From assembly GCF_019219825.1 (NCBI RefSeq), contig NZ_JAHUXH010000032.1:1-64000 (forward strand): a DNA stretch of 64,000 nt, given 5' to 3'. The notes beneath the pieces are model-generated. The model did not search any database. It had not been told where the DNA came from and was given only the letters and a program-made list of their open reading frames with translations. Origin of the DNA: Streptomyces sp. TRM70350. GTDB lineage: Bacteria; Actinomycetota; Actinomycetes; Streptomycetales; Streptomycetaceae. How positions within the stretch are numbered: the first letter of the stretch is position 1; the number at the start of each line of letters is the position of its first letter. The position numbers and the translations under genes are program-made. Positions 1-7,782 of this stretch are shown piece by piece.

Positions 1-68
1 ACGAGCCCGACCGCGAGGACCCGGGCGGTGACTCGTCTGGCCCATCTTCGTGCAGCGGTGTGGGACAC
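1..68 (-). CDS. N-terminus of a secreted protein, cut by the window edge
   Basis: Reading leftward from a GTG at 68-66, the frame stays open to the edge and gives MSHTAARRWARRV then TARVLAVGL, an Arg-rich n-region followed by a hydrophobic stretch typical of a Streptomyces signal peptide. A GGAG ribosome-binding site lies about 6 nt upstream. A promoter-operator with the same layout as that of the GH43 gene at 6206 lies upstream, so this is probably another secreted arabinan- or xylan-degrading enzyme. Only about 22 codons are visible; the function is inferred from the promoter alone. Confidence 0.45.
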   Translation of the reverse strand, partial: MSHTAARRWARRVTARVLAVGL

Positions 69-183
69 GCGGCTCTCCAGGGGGAGGGACGGGGGAAAGA
101 ACGTGATCTTGGCGGGACGGTGGACCCGGGGCGTCGTGAGAGAGGGCTCTGGGGCACACGCCTTTGCGGCTACCGCCGTTCTT

Positions 184-250
184 GTCCGAAATACCGGACT
201 GAGATCGGTTAACCGGTCAGAAGGTAGGGCTGCGACAAACCGCAGGTCAA
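184..250 (-). promoter_or_regulatory. Promoter and palindromic operator for the leftward gene
   Basis: On the minus strand TTGACC (250-245) and TACCTT (226-221) are 18 nt apart. Exactly 21 nt further lies the palindrome GTCCGAAATACCGGAC (184-199). A second near-palindrome, GATCGGTTAACCGGTC, sits at 203-218. The -10-to-operator distance matches the promoter at 5964-6029. Confidence 0.55.
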
Positions 251-379
251 CGGTTTTGTCGTTTCTCGTTGGATTTTGTGCGGCAGAATCAGTTGGGGGC
301 TCCGCGCGCCGTGGCGACGCCGACGAGCCGGCTGTCGAGATGAGGCCGTGGGCCGTGAGCCGTTGGACGCGGGCGTCGG

Positions 380-560
380 TTGAGGACCCGCCGGACTCTG
401 CCTGTCAGCTCTGTGCCCCTCAATCGGCCGTTCGGCCGGGATCCCGCGTGTGCGGGCTGGTTGTTCATGCCTGTTCGGCCGAGGCAGTGGTCCCTGCCGA
501 GAGGGGAGAGTTGGAGCCCGGTCTCCGCCCCGACCGCGGTGGTACGGCGAAACCGCCGCA
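380..560 (+). pseudogene. Degenerate C-terminus of a two-component sensor kinase
   Basis: The plus frame through this stretch contains VRPGSRVCGLV (about 433-465) and RGELEPGLRPDRGG (about 502-543). These resemble the G2 box and C-terminal strand of NarL-partner histidine kinases (RPGSGHGLVGM ... GGxLExGPRPDGG). The reading frame decays after 543, and no HATPase N box or dimerisation box is visible. Its place just upstream of a NarL-type response regulator fits a former kinase-regulator pair. The similarity is weak and could be chance. Confidence 0.3.
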
Positions 561-629
561 GCCACGCCTCCGCCGCCATGTGGCAGGGCCGCACGGGTTC
601 GTCAGGTGACCAGGACAGGAGAGATGGGC

Positions 630-1308
630 ATGACTATCCGGGTGGTCGTCGTGGACGACCAGGACATGGTGCGCTCGGGGTTCGCCGCGCTGCTGTCCGC
701 GCAGAGCGACATCGACGTGGTGGGGGAGGCGCCCAACGGCCGACTCGGCGTCGAGGCCAGCCGCAACACGCACCCTGACGTGGTGCTGATGGACGTACGC
801 ATGCCCGAGATGGACGGGCTGGAGGCGGCTCGGCGGCTGCTCGATCCGCCGCCCGGCGTCGCGCACCGCTCCAAGGTGCTGATGCTGACCACTTTCGACA
901 TCGACGACTACGTCTACGAGGCCCTGCACGCGGGGGCCAGCGGCTTCCTGCTCAAGGACGCCCCGGTCGCCGAACTCGTGCAGGCGGTGCGGGTGATCGC
1001 GGCAGGTGATGCGCTGCTCGCCCCGTCCATCACCCGTCGCCTCATCGAGGACGTGGCTCGGCGCCGCCCCGTCCCACGCCCGAACACCCGCCTGCGGCTC
1101 AACGGCCTCACGCCACGGGAGTCGGAGGTCCTGCTGCTGGTCGCGGGGCCTGTCGAATAGGGAGATAGCCCGCGACGCTGGTGGTGGCGGAACAGACCGT
1201 CAAGACCCACATGACCCGCCTGCTCGCCAAGCTCGGCGCCCGCGACCGGGCCCAACTCGTCGTCATGGCCTACGAGTCGGGGCTGGTCGCTCCGGGAACG
1301 TCGGCTGA
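630..1308 (+). pseudogene. NarL/LuxR-type response regulator broken by two frameshifts
   Basis: The ATG at 630, 9 nt after AGGAG, opens MTIRVVVVDDQDMVRSGF. A normal receiver follows, with the DD pair, the phospho-acceptor Asp in VLMDVRMPEMDG, the Thr in MLTTFD and the Lys in FLLKDAP. The LuxR HTH (LTPRESEVLLLVA) is then cut: near 1143 two bases appear missing, moving GLSNREIARD to the next frame. Near 1176 one extra base moves VVAEQTVKTHMTRLLAKLG to the third frame. The frame carrying the end of the HTH runs on to 1477 without the expected stop. As written the gene makes a receiver without DNA binding. Both lesions are in G-rich runs, so sequencing error is possible. Confidence 0.85.
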
Positions 1309-1413
1309 GCCATGCCCGGCGCGGCTGACTGCGGTCATCACTGGCGGACAATCCCGGCGCATCATCGCGATCCGGGCATCGGTACACCCCGGCCCCCGGG
1401 GCTCCGTCACCCC

Positions 1414-1449
1414 ATACCCAGGTGTGACACCGGAGTTGCACCTGGGTAT
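1414..1449. promoter_or_regulatory. Perfect 11-bp inverted repeat, operator-like
   Basis: ATACCCAGGTG (1414-1424) and CACCTGGGTAT (1439-1449) form perfect arms separated by 14 nt. The site lies between the broken response regulator and the ATG of the methyltransferase remnant at 1453, where an operator would be expected. No T-run follows, so a terminator is less likely. Confidence 0.5.
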
Positions 1450-1452
1450 GAC

Positions 1453-1788
1453 ATGCCGACTCGTCCCCACGCCCTAGCGTCACCGCGCCCTGATCAACCA
1501 GACCGGTTCGCACGGGCGCTCATACGGCAGACCATTGACGTCAACCACATCATCCTGCTCTACCGTGCCTACGCCGACGACCTCGACCGGGCCCGCGAGA
1601 AGCAGCGGAGACTGCTCGCGTCGCCGACCTCGCTGAAGGCCCAACTCGACGACATCGAAGCGGAGATCACCTACCTCTTGCTGCGCGAGACCCGACCGGA
1701 GACGGTGGTGGAGATCGGCACCTTCCACGGCTGGTGTCCCGGTCCCGGTTCCGGCCGGAACCGGGACACCCGGGTTCGTGGACGCTGA
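1453..1788 (+). pseudogene. Truncated class I SAM-dependent methyltransferase
   Basis: From ATG 1453 the product reads RQTIDVNHIILLYRAYADDL, an alpha-helical lead-in, and reaches VVEIGTFHGW, the first half of SAM-binding motif I. It then changes abruptly to an Arg/Gly-rich tail ending at 1788. The rest of the Rossmann fold (acidic loop, motifs II-III) is missing. The break falls at a 26-bp perfect palindrome (1742-1767). With about 95 genuine residues it should be inactive. Family assignment rests on motif I and the helical region only. Confidence 0.6.
1742..1767. repeat. 26-bp perfect palindrome at a gene truncation point
   Basis: GTCCCGGTTCCGG is followed immediately by its exact reverse complement with no loop. 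It lies between the truncated methyltransferase and the stop of the convergent monooxygenase at 1798. It could act as a bidirectional terminator or mark the deletion junction. Confidence 0.5.
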
Positions 1789-1797
1789 CGTGTGCGC

Positions 1798-3003
1798 TTA
1801 CTCGGGCAGCGGGAGGTGACCGATCACCTTCTCGCCAACGGCCGCGGACATCCGGAGAGCCTGGTAGCCGTAGCTGCGCATGGCTTCTTCGTAGGCGCTG
1901 ATGCCGTCCAGGAGTGCCTTGTCGCCCCGCGCGACGGCGAGCAGTTCCCCTCCGAGGACGTGCGCGTCGCGCAGCGCGGTGTTGGCGCCGATGCCCAACG
2001 CCGGGCTCATGGCGTGGATGGAGTCGCCCATGACGGTCACGTTCGAGGGATCCCAGGCGGTCACCGGCACACAGCTGCGCAGGGTCAGTGGCTGCACCGT
2101 GGCGGTGTCCCACAGCCGCACGGTCTCCACCAGGGCGGGATGCCAGGAGGCCACGCGTTCCAGCGCGTACGTCTTCAGCTGCTCGGGTGTGGCGGCGAAC
2201 AGCTCGGCGTCGGGCATCATGAGTTCGACGCGGGAGTTGAAGATGCTCAGCGCGTAGTTCTTGGTGGCTTCGTCCTGGAAGTCCTGGTCCTGTTCCTTGA
2301 CCAGTGCCGAGTCGGGATTGCTGCGCTCCAGCGGGCCCAGGGTGAGTCCGGTGTAGTCGGAGTCGTAGGCCAGCGAGAAGGTGTTGAACAGCTGCGCCGG
2401 CAGCTTGGCCTTGGTCTCCTCGGTGATCGGGACCTTCGCGGCGATGTGCCGCGCGGCCAGGTCGGCGACCTTCACCTGCGGCAGCCTCTGGGCTCGCACG
2501 GCGGAGTTGATGCCGTCCGCGGCGATCAGCACGTCGGCCTCGACGGTCTCCCCGGTGTCGAGGAGCACGGAGACGGTCGCATCCGGGTTGGAGTGGTATC
2601 CGGCGACCTTGGCGCCGAAGTGGACGGCCTTCTCCAGGCCGAGGTAGAGGATCCGGCGCAGTGTCGAGCGGCACACCACCAGGTGCTCGGGGATGTCGGT
2701 GGGCACCCCGATGCCTTCGGTGGCGGACTTGTCGCGGCCCGGGCGGAGGTTGAGCTGCTGGTCGAACAGCAGCATGTCGTCGTTGGGCATGCCGGAGGTG
2801 GCGAGGAACAGCTCCCACAGCCGCGGCTCCAGGGCGGCGTAGAGGGCGGAGGTGCCGGTGGAGTTGATGTGGATCCGGTAGCCGGCCTCGCGGGCGCCAA
2901 TGCTCGTGTCGCGCTCGTAGACGGCCACGTTCAGGCCGTGTCGGTTCAGGTAGTGGGCCAGCGTCACCCCGGCGAGGCCGCCGCCGACGATGACGATACG
3001 CAT
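1798..3003 (-). CDS. FAD-dependent (class A) aromatic monooxygenase
   Basis: The 401-residue product starts at the ATG at 3003 (MRIVIVGGGLAGVTLAHYL). This is a typical N-terminal beta-alpha-beta FAD fold with GGGLAG at residues 8-13, preferred over in-frame GTG 3051, which adds only a non-conserved lead. The DG motif appears as ADGINSAVR near residue 160 and the GD motif as GDSIHAMSPALGIGANTALRDA split across the C-terminal third. The length fits single-component hydroxylases acting on aromatic or polyketide substrates with NAD(P)H. It is the only clearly intact gene between 600 and 6000. A dienelactone hydrolase pseudogene lies directly upstream, which hints at a former aromatic-catabolism operon. 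The substrate cannot be read from the sequence. Confidence 0.85.
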   Translation of the reverse strand: MRIVIVGGGLAGVTLAHYLNRHGLNVAVYERDTSIGAREAGYRIHINSTGTSALYAALEPRLWELFLATSGMPNDDMLLFDQQLNLRPGRDKSATEGIGVPTDIPEHLVVCRSTLRRILYLGLEKAVHFGAKVAGYHSNPDATVSVLLDTGETVEADVLIAADGINSAVRAQRLPQVKVADLAARHIAAKVPITEETKAKLPAQLFNTFSLAYDSDYTGLTLGPLERSNPDSALVKEQDQDFQDEATKNYALSIFNSRVELMMPDAELFAATPEQLKTYALERVASWHPALVETVRLWDTATVQPLTLRSCVPVTAWDPSNVTVMGDSIHAMSPALGIGANTALRDAHVLGGELLAVARGDKALLDGISAYEEAMRSYGYQALRMSAAVGEKVIGHLPLPE

Positions 3004-3142
3004 CCCAGACAAAAGTACTCCCAGTGCAAATAGTCTCGTACTCGGGAGCACACCGGGCCTCTCCCAGGGAGAGGACGATTGACGCGGCCAGACGTAATCG
3101 CCAGTGGCCTGCGCCCCGGATTACCAACCGGGATGCAATTTC

Positions 3143-3174
3143 GTGTGCTGCAGAATTCGTGCGCTACAGAATTC
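3143..3174. promoter_or_regulatory. Tandem 16-bp repeat upstream of the monooxygenase
   Basis: Two adjacent units, GTGTGCTGCAGAATTC and GTGCGCTACAGAATTC, match at 14 of 16 positions; a degenerate third copy may follow on the left. The pair lies about 140 bp upstream of the monooxygenase start and looks like a paired binding site for a regulator. Confidence 0.4.
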
Positions 3175-3244
3175 TACACCTGCATTCCGCCGGTGAGGGG
3201 CGGACCGGTTTTGTGACGTACAGCACTTCTTTTGGTTCAGCAGG

Positions 3245-3974
3245 TCAGATCGTGCGCGAGAGAAGGTCCAGCAGTGCCGCCCAGTGGCGTTCCGTGGCTT
3301 CCTGGTCGTAGGCGCGGCATCGGCCCGCGTGAAGCCGTGATGCGCCCCGCGTGCACCTCGCAGCGGTGGCGTACGCCCGCCTCGGCCAGGGCCTTGTTCA
3401 GGCGCTCCATCTGCTCGGGCGGCAGTGCGCGGTCCTGGTCGGCGTGGCCGAAGTACAGCTCCGCGGTGATGCGGTCGGCGAGCAGGTGCGGGCTGTCCGG
3501 CGCGGTGGAGGCGAGGTTCGCGCCGTGGAAGTGGAGGCGAGGTTCGCGCCGTGGAAACCGGCCGCGGCGGCCACTCGGTCCGGGTACGTCCCGGCCGTGC
3601 GCAACGCCAGCCCGGCGCCCATGCAGTAGCCGGTGACGCCGACCGGCCCGCCCCCGACCATCGGGCATTCGGCCAGCCAGCGCAGGTAGGCGTCGGCGTC
3701 CCGCATTGCCGACTCCGGCGTCAGGGACCGACGAAGTCGGGCAGGTCGATCACCGGCGCCCGTCCGTGGCGGTAGAAGACGTTGGGTACCAGGACGGTGT
3801 ACCCGGCCGAGGCCAGGCGGTCGGCCATCTTCTTCAGGCGCGGGCGCAGCCCGAAGGCGTCCATGTAGAGCAGGACGGCGGGGAACGGGCGGGTGCCGTC
3901 CGGATGCGCCAGGTAGGCGTCCGTGCTGCCGTCCTGCATGGGAATATCCACCGGTATTCCACGAAAGCGGTCAT
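3245..3974 (-). pseudogene. Dienelactone hydrolase family protein, multiply frameshifted
   Basis: The pieces read MTAFVEYR / DIPMQDGSTDAYLAHPDG / FPAVLLYMDAFGLRP / AMRDADAYLRWLAECP / GVTGYCMGAGLALR / YFGHADQDRALPPEQM / VRHRCEVHAG. These are the parts of an alpha/beta hydrolase of the dienelactone hydrolase family, with the nucleophile elbow GYCMGAG and the Asp of HADQD. A ribosome-binding site (AAGGAAAGG) precedes the start at 3974. Visible lesions are a missing base near 3952, a gap with frameshift near 3720 after DFVGP, a 26-bp tandem duplication at 3505-3556, and two missing bases near 3265-3335. The catalytic His region (HHGFTRAD) is readable only after correcting the frame. So many lesions, including a duplication, argue for real decay rather than sequencing error. 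Confidence 0.85.
3505..3556. repeat. 26-bp perfect tandem duplication inside the hydrolase pseudogene
   Basis: Bases 3505-3530 are repeated exactly at 3531-3556 (unit beginning GTGGAGGCGAGG). On the minus strand both copies encode FHGANLAST, in two different frames. Because 26 is not a multiple of three, the duplication itself shifts the frame. Confidence 0.9.
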
Positions 3975-4400
3975 CTGCATCATCCTTTCCTTGGTGCGAA
4001 ATTTGGTCGAGGTACCCAAGAGGGAGATCTCGGCATTACGGCTGGTGTCGTGTGTGATCGCGCCGATTCATTCTGTTCCGCCACGGGGCTTCGGTGGCGC
4101 CCGTGCGACAGGTGATGCTTCAGCAATTTCAGTGCCTTGACGAAACATGGAAAACCTGGTCAGTGCGATGCTCGCTTTGACGGAAAGGAATAATCCACTC
4201 GCTGGCAGTCGGAGGTCGAGCGCGTCGAGGCGTTCGTGGCCCGATGCCTGTCTGTCGCGGCGAGACCCGGGACCCGAGGGGGGAGTACGTGGTCCTGGCC
4301 TCGCGCGGGGCGCCGTCCTGTCCCTGCGGAAGGAGCCCCTACCGGCAGGGCCGCTCCGCTCAAGCAACCCCGGGCCGGTACGTCTGTGAGGGCGCGTCGG

Positions 4401-4650
4401 TCAGGTTTCGCAGTGGACCAGTTCGAGGTCCTGACCTCCAGGTGGTGCCCCCCGCCGACCGTCAAGTGCACGCTCGCCGGGCGGATAGCCGGCGGCGATG
4501 ACCGTGTACTCGCAGGCGTCCAGGCCGGTGAAGTCGTAACCGCCGTCCGCCCCGGTGATCGCGTCGGCCACCGCGTCCCCGGCGGCGTTCATCAGCGTCA
4601 CTCGCGCATCCGCCGGCGGCGTGTGGCCGACGTCGGCGCGTACGGTTCCC
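4401..4650 (-). pseudogene. Remnant of a carboxypeptidase-regulatory-like (beta-sandwich) domain
   Basis: The minus strand encodes LQGTVRADVGHTPPADARV, then TLMNAAGDAVADAITGADGG, then YDFTGLDACEYTVIAAGYPP and a short tail to a stop at 4401. This is the GxV...G...YxFxxLxxGxYTVxAxGY signature of a CarboxypepD_reg / SdrD-B-like domain, often the C-terminal part of larger streptomycete membrane or surface proteins. The usual Gly before EYTV is Cys. The frame wavers after GYPP (a shifted frame reads LTVGGG), and nothing coherent continues upstream of about 4650. It is therefore a C-terminal fragment. Confidence 0.55.
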
Positions 4651-4657
4651 TGAAGAC

Positions 4658-4948
4658 GTGCGCTCGGCCGCAGCGGTCACCGCGGCAGGCTCCGCGCCCT
4701 TGCTACGCCAGGCCTTCGTCGAGAACGCGGGCCACTGCACGTTCAGCACAGGCGAAGGGGGGCGCCGCTCTGCACACCCTGAGACCCGCATCGCCACGGG
4801 CCACTGGCAGGGCACCGACCCTGCCACGTTCAACACCCGTGCTACGGAGGCCGATCCGTGCGGGCGGGCGCGTTATGTGTCCTACCAGCCCGCGCCGTAC
4901 CCGCGCCCCTATGACCTGTCCCACCCCGCCGACCGGTACCGGCCCTGA
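4658..4948 (+). pseudogene. C-terminal remnant of a secreted alpha/beta hydrolase
   Basis: The frame reads APLLRQAFVENAGHCTFSTG, then GHWQGTDPATFNTRATEADP, then ARYVSYQPAPYPRPYDLSHP, ending at 4948. The RAGHCxF His-loop followed by W..TDPaxLN and Y.PxP(F/Y)xRPY is a pattern I recognise from the C-termini of secreted actinobacterial hydrolases. The nucleophile elbow and N-terminal half are absent, and the segment between TGE and RIATG looks shortened. Function is lost. It sits head-on to the remnant at 4401-4650. Confidence 0.45.
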
Positions 4949-5007
4949 CGCCACGCCACGCCACGCCGCCCGCCGTGCCCGCGGCGGGCGACCGTACCCT
5001 TGCCGAC

Positions 5008-5889
5008 GTGACGCTCTCCGAGGTGAACTCCGACGTGGGCGACGGGCACAACGGCATTGCCCCGGACTCGCCTGGCGGACCGCAACTGGCGCCCCCAGTC
5101 GTTGTTGCTCGCCTTCTTCGGTGACCACGTCCTCGAAGAGGGCCCGCCGTGCGTGTACTCGGGCAGCATCATCGACGTCCTCGGTCGCGTGGGAGTCGGG
5201 GAGCAGGCCGTCCGCTCCACCCTTACCCGCATGGTGGGCCGCGGCCTGCTGCAGCGTCAGCGGCAAGGGCGCCGCATGTACTTCGGCCTGACCCCGCACG
5301 CGGCCCAGATCCTCCACGACGGCCGGAAACGCGTCTGGGGGACCAGCGCGGTCAACGACGACTGGGACGGAACCTGGACCCTGCTGGGCTTCCCGCTGCC
5401 CGAAGCTGGCAGCGTCAGCGCCACGACCTGCGCTCGCGGCTCACCTGGTCCGGATTCGGTCCTCTCTACAGCGGGCTGTGGATCGCGCCGGGTGGTGTCG
5501 AGGTCTCCGAGATCGTCGCCGAGCTCGGCATCGCAGCCCATGTCAAGATCTTCCACGTGCGCGCCGACGCCGCCACCGACGTCGACGTGATGATCCGCGA
5601 CACCTGGGATCTGGAGACCATCGCCGCCCGCTACACCGCTTTCGAAAACCGATGGATCACCCACGTCGGCGATCCGTCCGTCGACCCGCTGGCCACCCAC
5701 CTGCGCCTGGTCGCCCAGTGGCTGGGCGCCATCCGCACGGATCCCCGGCTGCCCGTCCGGTATCTGCCACCTGACTGGCCCGCCCGATCGGCGGAGGAGA
5801 CCTGCCGGCGCATCGCGGAACAGACGGAAGAGCCTGGCCGCCGGGTGGCCGCCGAGCTGCTGGAGACGACGCCTGTGGAACCTTCGTGA
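5008..5889 (+). pseudogene. PaaX-family transcriptional regulator, frameshifted
   Basis: The winged-helix part reads RPQSLLLAFFGDHVLEEG ... VGEQAVRSTLTRMVGRGLLQ and then the PaaX central segment DDWDGTWTLLGFPLPE. Near 5404 one A seems to be missing (GAAGC where GAAAGC keeps the frame). The protein resumes in the next frame as SWQRQRHDLRSRLTWSGFG ... LYSGLWIAPGG and runs to TGA 5889. Corrected length (about 280-290 residues) is normal for PaaX, GntR-like repressors of aromatic-acid catabolism. A GTG at 5008 gives a better N-terminus but needs another frame correction near 5089; TTG 5057 is the alternative. It may once have controlled the monooxygenase and hydrolase genes. Confidence 0.8.
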
Positions 5890-5963
5890 GCATGGGTGAT
5901 GCCGACTGACCGCCTGACGGCCGTGAGCCCGGCCAGGCACCAGCCGTCTTTTCTCCTACCCTC

Positions 5964-6029
5964 TTGACACCTTCTTGCGATCCTTCTAACGTCTGGCCGA
6001 ATTCTCGGACACTGTTCAAAATACCGAAC
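5964..6029 (+). promoter_or_regulatory. Strong consensus promoter plus palindromic operator
   Basis: TTGACA (5964-5969) and TAACGT (5987-5992) are separated by 17 nt, close to the HrdB consensus. After 21 nt comes the palindrome GTTCAAAATACCGAAC (6014-6029), placed downstream of the expected start site where a repressor would block transcription. About 200 nt of leader precede the ATG at 6206. Apart from this, no gene is seen in 5890-6205. Confidence 0.7.
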
Positions 6030-6205
6030 AAAATGGGTAGTTGGTCCTCGGGTGCCTCCCGTGCCGCCGAAGGGCCATGACACGACGTGAGCCGCATGAC
6101 CCGACCTTCCCGCCCAGGCGTCGCGAGCCGTTGACAAGCTCCACCGTGACGCCATGGCCCGCCCTGTCCCGTTGTCCTCTTCCGCGTCAAGGAGCCGCAT
6201 CCGTC

Positions 6206-7705
6206 ATGGGCATTTCAGGCAGTAGCTCTGCTCTCGTCCGCCGGCTGTGTGCCACCGCGACGGCGCTCACCGTCGTCATCGGCGGTGTGACGGTCGGGAC
6301 GGTGGTGGCCGCGCCCGCCGCGCAGGCGGCCACGACGACGTTCACGAACCCGCTCAACAGCTCCGGCGCGGACCCGTACATGACCTACTACAACGGCAGC
6401 TACTATCTGATGACGACGCCGTACAGCGGGCAGCTGACGATGCGGAAGGCGCCCACCATCGAGGCGTTGAAGGCAGCCGCACCGGTACCGGTGTTCAGCG
6501 CCCACGCGACCGGCCGTGACCGCTACATCTGGGCTCCGGAGATGCACCTGCTCGACGGCCCCAACGGCAAACGCTGGTACATCTACTACTCCGCCGGTAC
6601 GGGTGACATCGAGGACCAGCGCGTGCACGTGCTGGAGAGCGCCGGCACCGACCCGCTCGGCCCGTACACGTACAAGGGCATGATCTTCGGCGCGAACGAC
6701 TGGTGGGGCATCGACGGCAGCGTGGTCACCATCGACGGCCGGCTGTACTTCACCTGGTCGGGGGTGCCGACGCCGCAGTGGGCCGGATCCGACCCGAGCA
6801 TCTACATCGTCGAGTTGAGCAATCCGTGGACCGTGACCGGGTCCCGTGCGCAGATCTCCACCCCGACCTACTCCTGGGAGAAGCAGGACACCCCGATGAA
6901 CGAGGGCCCGGTCGCGTTGCAGCACGACGGGAAGACGTTCATCACCTATTCGGCGAGCGCCTGCCAGGGGCCCGACTACAAGCTGGGCCTGCTTACCCAC
7001 ACCGGCGGCGACCCGCTGAACGCGAGTTCCTGGGTGAAGAGCCCGGAGCCGGCCTTCCAGCGCAATGACGCGAACAGCGTGTACGGCCCGGGCCACAACG
7101 GCTTCTTCCGGTCCCCGGACGGCACCGAGGACTGGATCGTCTACCACGCCAACTCCTCGTCCTCCCAGAGCTGCGGCACCACCCGCACCACCCGGATCCA
7201 GAAGATCACCTGGAACGCGGACGGATCCCCGAACCTCGGCGTCCCGGTGGCGACCGGCACCGCGCTGACCGTTCCGTCCGGCGAGCCTTCGGTGACGTAC
7301 TACCGGCTGACCAACCGCAACAGCGGAAAGGTCATGGACGTCCAGGCACCCAACACCGACAACGGGGTAAAGGTCGGGCAGTACACCTGGAACGGCAAGG
7401 CCTGGCAGCAGTGGCGCTTCGTTGACGTGGGCGACGGCTACTTCCAGATCGAGAGCCTCAACAGCGGCAAGTGCCTGGATGTGAGCGGCGTGTCCACCGC
7501 CGACGGTGCCGGCATCATCCAGTACCCCTGCCACTCCGGCAGGAACCAGCAGTTCCAGTGGGTCGCCACCGACGGGTACCACCAGCTCAGGGCCCGCCAC
7601 AGCGGCAAGTGCGTCAACGTCGTCGGCGCCACGACCGAGAACCTCGCCCTGCTCGAACAACGAACCTGCGGCACAGCCGCCAGCTTCCACTGGTCACGTA
7701 ACTGA
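6206..7705 (+). CDS. Secreted GH43 arabinan-active enzyme with ricin-type CBM13
   Basis: The 499-residue product has a signal peptide ending near AQAA (residue 38). A five-bladed GH43 beta-propeller spans about 45-365 and a ricin-B-lectin trefoil about 370-499 (QxW-like repeats, GKCLDVSG, GKCVNVVG). Likely catalytic residues are Asp56 (SGADPYM, base), Asp170 (WGIDGSVV, pKa modulator) and Glu233 (TPMNEGPVAL, acid). This layout fits exo- or endo-acting arabinofuranosidases or arabinanases of the GH43_26 type; the linkage cannot be fixed from sequence. ATG 6206 follows AAGGAG (6189-6194). The gene probably shares a transcript with the GH43 gene at 7783. Confidence 0.88.
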   Translation: MGISGSSSALVRRLCATATALTVVIGGVTVGTVVAAPAAQAATTTFTNPLNSSGADPYMTYYNGSYYLMTTPYSGQLTMRKAPTIEALKAAAPVPVFSAHATGRDRYIWAPEMHLLDGPNGKRWYIYYSAGTGDIEDQRVHVLESAGTDPLGPYTYKGMIFGANDWWGIDGSVVTIDGRLYFTWSGVPTPQWAGSDPSIYIVELSNPWTVTGSRAQISTPTYSWEKQDTPMNEGPVALQHDGKTFITYSASACQGPDYKLGLLTHTGGDPLNASSWVKSPEPAFQRNDANSVYGPGHNGFFRSPDGTEDWIVYHANSSSSQSCGTTRTTRIQKITWNADGSPNLGVPVATGTALTVPSGEPSVTYYRLTNRNSGKVMDVQAPNTDNGVKVGQYTWNGKAWQQWRFVDVGDGYFQIESLNSGKCLDVSGVSTADGAGIIQYPCHSGRNQQFQWVATDGYHQLRARHSGKCVNVVGATTENLALLEQRTCGTAASFHWSRN

Positions 7706-7782
7706 CGACCAAACAGGCGGCACTACAACCCCGATCCCACTCCCTCCTGATTGAGGCACCCGTAGAAAGACAGGGAATACAC

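Noticed and set aside
1792..3033. 413-codon plus-strand ORF
   Set aside because: It is the antisense of the FAD monooxygenase, Gly/Val/His-rich with no recognisable motif.
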